Positions 7,108-14,577 of a stretch of DNA of 64,000 nucleotides are shown here, piece by piece. A model generated the notes under the pieces. It was given only the letters and a program-made list of their open reading frames with translations, was not told the DNA's origin and searched no databases. Numbering within the stretch: the first letter of the stretch is position 1; every line of letters begins with the position of its first letter. The position numbers and the translations under genes are program-made. Source of the stretch: Hymenobacter convexus (lineage in GTDB: Bacteria > Bacteroidota > Bacteroidia > Cytophagales > Hymenobacteraceae); contig NZ_JAUQON010000005.1 of the NCBI RefSeq assembly GCF_030580955.1, forward strand, positions 124,001-188,000. Direction: 5' to 3'.

Positions 7108-10086
7108 CTACACCACCACGTTCACCATGCGGCCGGGCACCACAATCACCTTCTTGGCTGACTTGCCTTCGCCATGCTTGGCCAGGAAATCGGAGGCCAG
7201 GACGGCAGTTTCAATCTCGGCGGCGGTGGCGGTGGCGGCAAATTGCATCTGCTCGCGCACTTTGCCGTTGATGGCCAGCGGGTAGGTCACGGTGTCTTCC
7301 ACCAGGAATTCTTCGCGGAACTCGGGGTAGCTGGCCGTGGAGATGCTGCCGGCCGCGTGGCCCAGCTCCTGCCACAGCTCCTCGGCTAGGTGCGGCGCGT
7401 AGGGCGATACCAGCAGCACCAGCGGCTCCAGGATGGCGCGCTTGTGGCACTTGAGGGCCGTGAGCTCGTTGACGGTAATCATGAACAGGCTGACTGAGGT
7501 GTTGAAGCTGAACTTCTCGATGTCTTCCTGCGCCTTCTGGATGGCGCGGTGCAGCACCTTGAGTTCGGCGGGCGTCGCGGGCTCATCGGTGACGGCCCAG
7601 GCCCCGTCTTCGGGGTGGAAGAGGCGCCAGAACTTCTTGAGGAAGCCGCCCACGCCGCTGATGCCGTTGGTGTTCCAAGGCTTGTACTGCTCCAGCGGGC
7701 CGAGGAACATTTCGTAGAGGCGCAGCGCGTCGGCGCCGTATTTGTCGATTAGAATGTTGGGGTTAACAACATTGTATTTCGACTTTGACATTTTCTCTAC
7801 TTCGACGCCACAGAGATATGTGTTGTTTTTTTCGTAAAGGAATTCAGCATCAGAGTATTCTTCACGCCAATTTTTGAATTCGGCTTCATCAAGTACATCA
7901 TTCTCAACCATGTTAACATCAACATGCAAGGGAGTGAATGCATTTTGCAAATCAAGGTTACCATTGATGAATTTATGCTCCGGAAACTTCGCAGCTAATT
8001 CACTCGCTATTTGGTCAACTCTAGCTTGTATAATCCCTTCAATTGCTTCAGCTTCGCTATTATCAATAGGATTAATAGCTTGGCTGTAAATACTTCTGGT
8101 AACAAACAGTGATGGATATTTTAAGTCACTCGGTGGGGGGCTGAACTTGGCATCACGACGCGATAAATACCAATCTATATTGAGCCGGTACACGAAATTC
8201 GACCGGCCCAGAATCATCCCCTGGTTAATCAGTTTCTGAAACGGCTCGTTGCTGCTGACGAGGCCCAAGTCTTTCAGGAACAGGTACCAGAAGCGGGCGT
8301 AGAGCAGGTGACCGGTGGCGTGCTCGGCCCCGCCCATGTAGAGGTCTACGCTGCCCCAGTAGTGCTCGGCTTCCTCCGATACGAAGCGGGTTTCGTTGGT
8401 GGGGTCCATGTAGCGCAGGTAGTACCACGACGAGCCCGCCCAGCCGGGCATGGTGCTCAGCTCGTAGGGGTACTGGCCCTTGTAGAGCCAATCCTGGGCG
8501 CGGCCGAGGGGCGGCTCGCCGGTTTCGGTGGGCTTGTATTCGTCGATTTCGGGCAGCACCAGCGGCAGGTCGCTCTCGGCGATGCCGTAGGCGGTGCCGT
8601 CCTTGTAGTAAATCGGAATGGGCTCGCCCCAGTAGCGCTGGCGGCCGAAAATGGCGTCGCGCTGGCGGAAATTCACCTTGCCTTTGCCCAGTCCCTTCTC
8701 TTCGAGGAAGGCGATGAGCTTTTGGGTGGCCTCCTTATAGGTGAGGCCATTGATGATGCCCGAGTTGATGTAGCGGCCTTCCTTGGTGGGGTCGGCCTGC
8801 TGGTCGAGGCCCTGCTGGGCATCGGAAATGGCGGGGATGGGCAGGTTGAAGTGCTTGGCGAACAAGTAGTCGCGCTGGTCGCCGCTGGGCACGGCCATCA
8901 CGGCGCCGGTGCCGTAGCCGGCCAGCACGTAGTCGGCCAGCCAGATTTGCACGGGCTCGTTGTTCACCGGATTCAGGGCGTAGGCGCCGGTGAATACGCC
9001 CGATACGGCCTTCACGTCGGTCATGCGGTCGCGCTCCGAGCGGCGCTTGGTGGCCGCGATGTACTCATCTACGGCGGCACGCTGCTCGGGCGTGGTAATC
9101 ACATCCACCAACTCATGCTCGGGGGCCAAAACTAGGAAGGTGGCCCCGTAAATGGTGTCGACGCGGGTGGTGTAAACCTTGATTTGGGCGGTTTCGGAGC
9201 CCTGCACCGGGAAGGTGACTTCGGCCCCGATGCTCTTGCCAATCCAGTTGCGCTGCATCTCCTTTACGGCGTCGGGCCAGTCGAGCTGGTCGAGGCCCTG
9301 CAGGAGGCGGTCGGCGTAGGCGGTGATGCGCAGGTTCCACTGGGGCATGAGGCGGCGCTCGACGGGGAAGCCGCCGCGCTCGCTCAGGCCGTCTTTCACT
9401 TCATCGTTTGAGAGCACCGTGCCCAGGCCGGGGCACCAGTTCACGTAGGTGTCCTGCTGGTAGGCGAGGCGGTAGGGGAGCACGGCGGCCAGCTTCTGCT
9501 TTTCGCTGAACAAGGCCCACTGGCCGGCCGAGAAGCTGAGGCGGTCGCCATCGTCGCCGGCGGCGCGGATGCCCTCGCTGCCGGTAGCGGCAAAGCGGGC
9601 GGTGAGTTCGGTGAGGGGCTCGGCGCGGTCGGTATCGAGGTTGTACCAGGAGTTGAACAGCTTGAGGAAAATCCACTGCGTCCACTTGTAGTAGCTGGGG
9701 TCGGAGGTGCGCACTTCGCGGCTCCAGTCGTAGCTGAAACCGAGGCTGCTGAGCTGCTGCACGTAGGTTTCGATGTTCTTCTCGGTGGTGAGCGCGGGGT
9801 GCTGGCCGGTCTGGATGGCGTACTGCTCGGCGGGCAGGCCAAATGAGTCGAAGCCCATGGGATGCAGCACGTTGAAGCCGCGCAGGCGCTTGTAGCGCGT
9901 CACGATATCGGAGGCAATGTAGCCCAGCGGGTGCCCCACGTGCAGGCCCGCCCCGGAGGGGTAGGGGAACATGTCGAGCACGTAGTACTTGGGCTTGTCG
10001 GAGTGGTTCTCGGTGCGGAAAGTGCTGTGCGCTTTCCAGTGGGCCTGCCACTTCTTTTCAATTTCTTCGGGACGGTATGCGGGCAT
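7108..10086 (-). CDS. leuS: Leucyl-tRNA synthetase
   Basis: Class I aminoacyl-tRNA synthetase charging tRNA-Leu. Signature HIGH is seen as LHVGHPLGY near residue 52, KMSKS as EKMSKSKYNVVNPN near residue 765, and the CP1 editing domain lies between (KVYTTRVDTIYGATFLVL, GTGAVMAVPSGDQRDY). At 992 residues it is at the long end for the family. The stretch just before KMSKS, roughly residues 635-780 (7745-8180), is conspicuously A/T-rich against a GC-rich gene and contains an expanded insertion. A TAnnTTTG promoter is 23 bases upstream. Catalytic motifs are all intact, so I treat it as functional. Confidence 0.96.
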   Translation of the reverse strand: MPAYRPEEIEKKWQAHWKAHSTFRTENHSDKPKYYVLDMFPYPSGAGLHVGHPLGYIASDIVTRYKRLRGFNVLHPMGFDSFGLPAEQYAIQTGQHPALTTEKNIETYVQQLSSLGFSYDWSREVRTSDPSYYKWTQWIFLKLFNSWYNLDTDRAEPLTELTARFAATGSEGIRAAGDDGDRLSFSAGQWALFSEKQKLAAVLPYRLAYQQDTYVNWCPGLGTVLSNDEVKDGLSERGGFPVERRLMPQWNLRITAYADRLLQGLDQLDWPDAVKEMQRNWIGKSIGAEVTFPVQGSETAQIKVYTTRVDTIYGATFLVLAPEHELVDVITTPEQRAAVDEYIAATKRRSERDRMTDVKAVSGVFTGAYALNPVNNEPVQIWLADYVLAGYGTGAVMAVPSGDQRDYLFAKHFNLPIPAISDAQQGLDQQADPTKEGRYINSGIINGLTYKEATQKLIAFLEEKGLGKGKVNFRQRDAIFGRQRYWGEPIPIYYKDGTAYGIAESDLPLVLPEIDEYKPTETGEPPLGRAQDWLYKGQYPYELSTMPGWAGSSWYYLRYMDPTNETRFVSEEAEHYWGSVDLYMGGAEHATGHLLYARFWYLFLKDLGLVSSNEPFQKLINQGMILGRSNFVYRLNIDWYLSRRDAKFSPPPSDLKYPSLFVTRSIYSQAINPIDNSEAEAIEGIIQARVDQIASELAAKFPEHKFINGNLDLQNAFTPLHVDVNMVENDVLDEAEFKNWREEYSDAEFLYEKNNTYLCGVEVEKMSKSKYNVVNPNILIDKYGADALRLYEMFLGPLEQYKPWNTNGISGVGGFLKKFWRLFHPEDGAWAVTDEPATPAELKVLHRAIQKAQEDIEKFSFNTSVSLFMITVNELTALKCHKRAILEPLVLLVSPYAPHLAEELWQELGHAAGSISTASYPEFREEFLVEDTVTYPLAINGKVREQMQFAATATAAEIETAVLASDFLAKHGEGKSAKKVIVVPGRMVNVVV

Positions 10087-10108
10087 CTTGCGCGGAGTTT
10101 ATTCCGGG

Positions 10109-10116
10109 CAAAGGTA
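10109..10116 (-). promoter_or_regulatory. -7 promoter element for leuS
   Basis: TACCTTTG on the minus strand is an exact TAnnTTTG match, 22 bases upstream of the leuS ATG. Confidence 0.65.
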
Positions 10117-10178
10117 AGGCTCGGCATTTTGGCTGTTTCGCACGATTTATTCGATTGTTGAATCAGCCATTTAGGAAT

Positions 10179-10265
10179 TGTTATCCTGAGCGGAGCGAAG
10201 GAACTTATCACAACTGAACATTTCATGCGAACGTGATAAGGTTCTTCGCTCCGCTCAGGATGACA
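10179..10265. repeat. Long inverted repeat, family A, copy 1
   Basis: Arms 10179-10211 and 10233-10265 are inverted complements with a few mismatches. The shared core is ATCCTGAGCGGAGCGAAG followed by CTTATCAC. It lies between the leuS promoter and the 3' end of the ClC gene. Two other copies of this family are at 17825 and 36819. Confidence 0.88.
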
Positions 10266-10279
10266 GACGCTCCAATTCT

Positions 10280-11662
10280 TCATTCCGAACTCTTCACTCC
10301 TGACTCTACCTCGCTCGTTTCTCGGATGAAACCGGCCTTGAGATGCTCATAGAGCGAGTGCGGGTCGATGAGCGAGGCCACGCCCTGGGCCAGCAAGCCG
10401 CTGATGAGCAGCTGGAAAATGGCCGAGTGCCGGTCCGTCATTTCCAGCACCAGAATGGCGGCCGTGAACGGCGAGCGCACCACCCCGGTTAGGAAGCTCA
10501 CCATGCTCACCAGAATCAGCAGGTTGCGGTCGGGCACGGCCACGTCGAAGATTTGGCAGATGCCATCGCCCAGAATGGCCCCGGCGCTGAGCGAAGTGGC
10601 AAACACGCCGCCCGCCCCGCCGCTGCTGTAGCTCAGTGCCATGCCCGCGAAGCGCACCGGAAACAGGTACCAGGGCGTCACCCCGTTGTTCTGGAACAGC
10701 AGGCGGTTGATGATGGGCTTGCCCGTGCCCACGCCCTCCTGGCCCACCCAGTAGGCCAGCCCGCCCAGCAGCAGGCCGCAGCCCAGCACCCAGCCCGCCT
10801 GCGCGGCTAGCGTGGTGAAGCGCTGCCGGTAGCGCCCCAGCCAGAGCAGCGTTTTAGCAAATACGGCCCCGGCTAGGCCGCACACCAGGGCCACCACCAC
10901 TACCAGCAGCTGCCCCCAGCCCGCCACCGGAATGATTTTCGGAAACCCCAGATAGAGGTAAGGCCCCAAAAACGTCTGGGCCGTGAGGCCGGCGATGATA
11001 ACGGCCGTGAACACCGCCATCCGAAAGCGGGCCATGTGCATCTGGGTCAGCTCCTCCACCACGAATACGATGCCGCCCAGCGGCGTGTTGAAGGCCGCCG
11101 CCAGGCCCGCCGCGCCGCCCGTAACCAGCGCAATCTGGCGCGAAAGCTGGGGCCAGCCGGCCGGCTGCAGCTTGTTGATGGCCCGGAAAATGGCCGCCGA
11201 ACCCTGAATAGTTGGTCCTTCGCGGCCAATGACGCCACCGCCCAGCAGCAGCAGCACGCTGCTCAGCACCTTCACCAGGGCCACGCGCAGGCTGAGCAGG
11301 TAGGCCGTGCGGTGGTGCTGGCTCGGGCTCGAAAGCTGAATGCCGGCCATCACCTGCGGAATGCCGCTGCCCCGCGCCGCCGGGGCCCACTGCCGCACCA
11401 GCAGCCACGACGCCCCAAACGCCAGCGGCGTGAGCCCAAACGCCAGCCAAGGCGTGGCCGTGAGCCAGGAAAAGCTCGTCTGCTCGGCCCAGCCAAATAC
11501 CCGCTCGTAGCCCACGGCCACCATGCCGGTCAGGATGGAAGCCAGCCAAAACGGGAAACTCTGGAGAATGAGGCGGCGCACCCGGTCGGTGGACAAGGGC
11601 TGGAGGAAGCGCCGGTCGAGCCAGGCCAGCAGGCGGGTATAACGGGAATCGGATTCGGACAT
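10280..11662 (-). CDS. ClC-family chloride channel or H+/Cl- antiporter, 460 aa
   Basis: Polytopic inner-membrane protein with the ClC selectivity motifs: GSGIPQVMAG, GREGPTIQGSAAIF (which contains the gating glutamate) and GGAGGVFATSLSAGAILGD. The C-terminus ends soon after the last helix without CBS domains, as in many bacterial ClC proteins. Whether it is a channel or a proton-coupled antiporter cannot be decided from what I can see. Transcribed alone on the minus strand, with the decayed antiporter fragment and DUF389 gene upstream on the same strand; the three may once have formed an ion-homeostasis group. Confidence 0.93.
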   Translation of the reverse strand: MSESDSRYTRLLAWLDRRFLQPLSTDRVRRLILQSFPFWLASILTGMVAVGYERVFGWAEQTSFSWLTATPWLAFGLTPLAFGASWLLVRQWAPAARGSGIPQVMAGIQLSSPSQHHRTAYLLSLRVALVKVLSSVLLLLGGGVIGREGPTIQGSAAIFRAINKLQPAGWPQLSRQIALVTGGAAGLAAAFNTPLGGIVFVVEELTQMHMARFRMAVFTAVIIAGLTAQTFLGPYLYLGFPKIIPVAGWGQLLVVVVALVCGLAGAVFAKTLLWLGRYRQRFTTLAAQAGWVLGCGLLLGGLAYWVGQEGVGTGKPIINRLLFQNNGVTPWYLFPVRFAGMALSYSSGGAGGVFATSLSAGAILGDGICQIFDVAVPDRNLLILVSMVSFLTGVVRSPFTAAILVLEMTDRHSAIFQLLISGLLAQGVASLIDPHSLYEHLKAGFIRETSEVESGVKSSE

Positions 11663-11776
11663 TCGTTGGGATACGCAGGCAGAAGCGCAAAGGACGGGTG
11701 CCTTTGTAAGCGTGCGGTGAAGCCCGCGCCTCTTGGGCGGGCCCTTTTGGGCGGGAATTCGAAGCTTAGTTCTTAC

Positions 11777-12336
11777 TCAGCCGCACGTTCCCCGCACAGA
11801 CGGGGGAGGCTCCGCTTCAATAGCGAGCGGCTGCCAGTGAGCACTGCCGTCTGGAGCCGGGCCGGTGCTCAGCCCCAGCCGCCGCACCAGTGGCCCAATG
11901 GTGAGGCCCTGCCCGATGATGCTGAAAATGACCACAACGTAGGCGACGCCCACAATCAGGTCGCGGGGCATCGGAGCGGGCAAGGACAAGGCGAGGGCCA
12001 CCAAAATGCCGCCCCACAGCCCGCCCCAGGTGAGCACCCGCAGCATCTGTCGGTCGAAGGGGCAGAAGCGCTTGGGCAGCACCATGGCAGGCCTACCGAG
12101 GCCCGACGAGCCACCAGCACTACCCCGATGGCCACCAGGCCCACCGCCAGCGTGGTGCGACTGATGTCGAGCATGAGCATTTTGAGGCCGATGAGCACGA
12201 AGAGGATGGCGTTGAAAATCTCGTCCAGCAACTCCCAGAACTTGTCGAGGTACTCGCGCGTCTCGTCCGGCATGCCCAACTCCCGGCCCTGGTCGCCCAC
12301 AATCAGGCCAGCCACCACCATGGCCAGCGGGCCCGG
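11777..12336 (-). pseudogene. Remnant of a CPA1-type Na+/H+ antiporter (NhaP-like), truncated and frameshifted
   Basis: The minus strand encodes the C-terminal part of a cation/proton antiporter in two frames. The first stretch reads PLAMVVAGLIVGDQGRELG, then EYLDKFWELLDEIFNAILF and FVLIGLKML. The frame changes near 12087, where one base appears to be missing, and continues as QMLRVLTWGGLWGGILVALA and GQGLTIGPLVRRLGL. The N-terminal roughly 230 residues are absent. Recognisable homology begins only a few bases after the DUF389 stop codon, which suggests a deletion joined the two genes. A sequencing error could explain the frameshift but not the missing N-terminus. Confidence 0.82.
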
Positions 12337-12339
12337 TCA

Positions 12340-13689
12340 TTACTCCAGCAGCAGGCGCACGGGCTGGCGGCCGGCGCGCACCGTGAGCCACTGGCTGAGG
12401 CGTTGGCTTTCGGCGGCGGGGAGGGGGCGCGAGGTGCGCACGGCCACCACCACAGTGGTGTCGGCCCGAAGCGAGTCGGTGGCGGGCCGCACGAGGCGGC
12501 TCAGGCCCAACTGGCGCACGGTGGGGTGCTCGGCCTGCACTTCGCGCAGCAGCGTTTCGGACGTGGGCAGGGCGGTGCCGGCGGTGGCCTGCTGGGTCAG
12601 GAGCTGTTGGAGCTGAGTCAGGCGGGTGTCGTAGCCGGCCAGGGTTTGCTCGTTGCGGCTGCGCACGTCTTCCAGCAGGCTGGTGCGCAAGGCGTAGGCA
12701 TCGGCCGAGTCGATTTGAGCCAAGCCCTGGCGCATGATGAGTTGAGCGTCCCGCAGGTGGTATTCGTTCAAGCGGGCGCGCACGGCGCGCAGCTGTGCGG
12801 CTGTGAGCACCCGCCCCGTGAGCAGCACGTTGATGGTGCGGTTTTCGGCCTCGATGCGGCGCGTTACTACGTAGGCACCCGGCAGGTTCAGTTCCTCGTC
12901 CACGAAGCGCTGGGCGTTGTGCTCGAAGGTGGTGTGCCGCACAATGCGGGCCGCCAGCCACACGCTGGGCACGGCCGTGGACACGGCCACCGCCCAAAAC
13001 AGCATCTTGGCCCGCCGGGCCTGCTTCGGGTTTTCAAAGGCGTAGTGGGGCAACGGCAGAATGCGCGCCACCAGAAACATGGCCAGGCTGATAAAAGCCG
13101 CGTTGATGCAAAACAGATACAGCGCCCCGGCCATGAAGGCCCAGTGTGCCGTGGCCAGCCCGTAGCCCACGGTGCAGAGCGGCGGCATAAGCGCCGTGGC
13201 AATGGACACGCCTGGCACCACGTTGCTCACCTCGCGCCGGGTGAAGCCGATGGCCCCGGCCGCCCCGCCAAACAGGGCAATGGCCACATCCCAGGTGGTG
13301 GGCGTGGTGCGGGCCAACAGCTCGGAGCCGGCGTCGGTGAGCGGCGTGAAGCGAAAATACAGCGCCGACACCAGCACGCTAAGCCCTGCCGCGATGCCCA
13401 GGTTCTTCAGCCCCCGCCGCACCAAATCCACGTTGGAAGTGGCCGCTCCAAAACCCACGCCCACAATCGGCCCCATGAGCGGCGATATGAGCATGGCCCC
13501 GATAATTACGGCCGTCGAATTGACATTGAGCCCCACCGAGGCTACGAGAATGGCAAAAAACAACACCCACAAGTTCGTGCCTTTGAAGGCGATGCCGGCT
13601 TCGACATCGGCTACAATTTCGGCCGGGTCGGCCATGTCGTGGGCCAAGTCGAAGCGGGCGCGCAGCCAGCGCAGGAAAGGTAAATCCAT
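12340..13689 (-). CDS. DUF389 domain membrane protein, 449 aa
   Basis: Member of the DUF389 family of polytopic membrane proteins of unknown function. Family hallmarks seen are LNVNSTAVIIGAMLISPLMG in the second helix region, ARTTPTTWDVAIALFGGAAG, and VPGVSIATALMPPLCTVGYG. Six to eight helices occupy the first 250 residues; the remainder (NLPGAYVVTRRIEAENRTIN onward) is a soluble, probably cytoplasmic, tail with a coiled-coil-like stretch and no recognised domain. The gene ends with TAA TGA directly against the antiporter remnant, so its own downstream sequence has been replaced. Confidence 0.88.
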   Translation of the reverse strand: MDLPFLRWLRARFDLAHDMADPAEIVADVEAGIAFKGTNLWVLFFAILVASVGLNVNSTAVIIGAMLISPLMGPIVGVGFGAATSNVDLVRRGLKNLGIAAGLSVLVSALYFRFTPLTDAGSELLARTTPTTWDVAIALFGGAAGAIGFTRREVSNVVPGVSIATALMPPLCTVGYGLATAHWAFMAGALYLFCINAAFISLAMFLVARILPLPHYAFENPKQARRAKMLFWAVAVSTAVPSVWLAARIVRHTTFEHNAQRFVDEELNLPGAYVVTRRIEAENRTINVLLTGRVLTAAQLRAVRARLNEYHLRDAQLIMRQGLAQIDSADAYALRTSLLEDVRSRNEQTLAGYDTRLTQLQQLLTQQATAGTALPTSETLLREVQAEHPTVRQLGLSRLVRPATDSLRADTTVVVAVRTSRPLPAAESQRLSQWLTVRAGRQPVRLLLE

Positions 13690-13735
13690 ACGGAACTAAA
13701 GGGTGGACGCAGCGCCGGGCCAATGGCGGCCCGGG

Positions 13736-14146
13736 CTACTCGGCTTCCAGCCACGCAGTAGCGGTGGCAATGTCATCAAAAATAGCCACTTCGGCGTGGC
13801 GCCGCAGGGCCTCCAGCACCTCGTCGGTGTGCAAGCGGCGCTGTGGGTCGGGGCTGGGCAGGGCGGCGTAGCGCACGCGCGAAATTTCCTCGGTGGTGTG
13901 TGGAAACCATTCCGTGAGCAGCCAGTCGCGGTCGGTGGGCGAAAAGGCCGCGGGCATGGCGCGGTGGTCGGCCACGATGCGGTGCAGGTGGTAGCGCAGC
14001 ATCAGGTTGCGGGCGTGCACGTAGAGGGCACGCAGCTCCACACTTTGCAGGGCCTCGCCGGTCCAGTGCAGGTAAACGAAGGAGCCGGGAACGTAAAGGA
14101 CCGAGCCGACGGCGTTGGAAAAGTAGTGTTTCGTGTCTTCTAGCAT
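13736..14146 (-). CDS. Hypothetical protein, 136 aa
   Basis: Not recognised. The sequence (MLEDTKHYFSNAVGSVLYV, PGSFVYLHWTG, ELRALYVHARNLMLRY, VFDDIATATAWLEAE-like end) has alternating strands and helices without signal peptide or membrane segments, reminiscent of the STAS/SpoIIAA-like alpha-beta proteins common in Hymenobacter, but I cannot confirm that. A second in-frame ATG 21 bases upstream (14167) is possible; the internal one was preferred because the upstream one adds only a short unconserved-looking tail (MCIEFTL). Convergent or divergent regulation is not evident. Confidence 0.65.
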   Translation of the reverse strand: MLEDTKHYFSNAVGSVLYVPGSFVYLHWTGEALQSVELRALYVHARNLMLRYHLHRIVADHRAMPAAFSPTDRDWLLTEWFPHTTEEISRVRYAALPSPDPQRRLHTDEVLEALRRHAEVAIFDDIATATAWLEAE

Positions 14147-14577
14147 TAAAGTGAATTCAATGCACACTGCATCGCAAATTTTCGGTATTATAAACTGCCT
14201 GGGTTATACTATATCAGTGCTGGCTCTAACGGAAATCCGAGCCCGAAGGATGAAATGGGCCTTGAATGGTTGTTAAACCAATGCGTGGGGATGGGGAGCG
14301 GCGGAGCGTGGGGTGGCACGCTGGCGCCCGCGACGCCGCCGAAATAAAGGGCTATGCCCCGGCCGGCCGTAGTTTTGCGTAGCAAGCCCGCTGCATCACC
14401 ACAACGTTATATCGAGCGCCGCCGGGACATCTCGCGTGTGGTGGTGATTAAAATTGCTGGATGATTGAAGGAATGGTTGCGCACGAGAATTCTCGGTCCT
14501 CTGCATTAATGCGCAGAATGCTCGACATGACGTTCTTTTATTAGCTGCCCGCCCCATTTGCCCCCGAACCGCCACCC
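14147..14577. other. 430-base intergenic region with the long dnaG leader
   Basis: No convincing gene is present. The left 80 bases are A/T-rich and would hold the promoter of the minus-strand hypothetical gene. A plus-strand TAGTTTTG promoter lies at 14370-14377, followed by a hairpin-forming stretch: ATCACCAC at 14395-14402 pairs with GTGGTGAT at 14441-14448, with CGAG/CTCG pairing inside. The predicted dnaG leader is therefore about 190 bases. A fragment ATGACGTTC near 14526 resembles the outer end of the family-B repeats. Confidence 0.5.
14370..14377 (+). promoter_or_regulatory. Putative -7 promoter element for dnaG
   Basis: TAGTTTTG matches TAnnTTTG; it is the only good match upstream of dnaG and implies a leader of about 190 bases. 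Confidence 0.45.

Noticed and set aside
7745..8180. Intein or mobile element in leuS
   Set aside because: No splicing-block motifs, no repeats at the borders and the frame stays open with KMSKS intact; treated as composition anomaly only.
11036..12616. 526-codon plus-strand frame over the ClC and antiporter region
   Set aside because: Arg/Gln/Ser/Thr-rich composition with no motifs; the minus strand carries real ClC and antiporter sequence.
11777..12997. 406-codon minus-strand frame as one intact gene
   Set aside because: Only its last about 100 codons match an antiporter; the upstream part is out of frame with DUF389 and meaningless.
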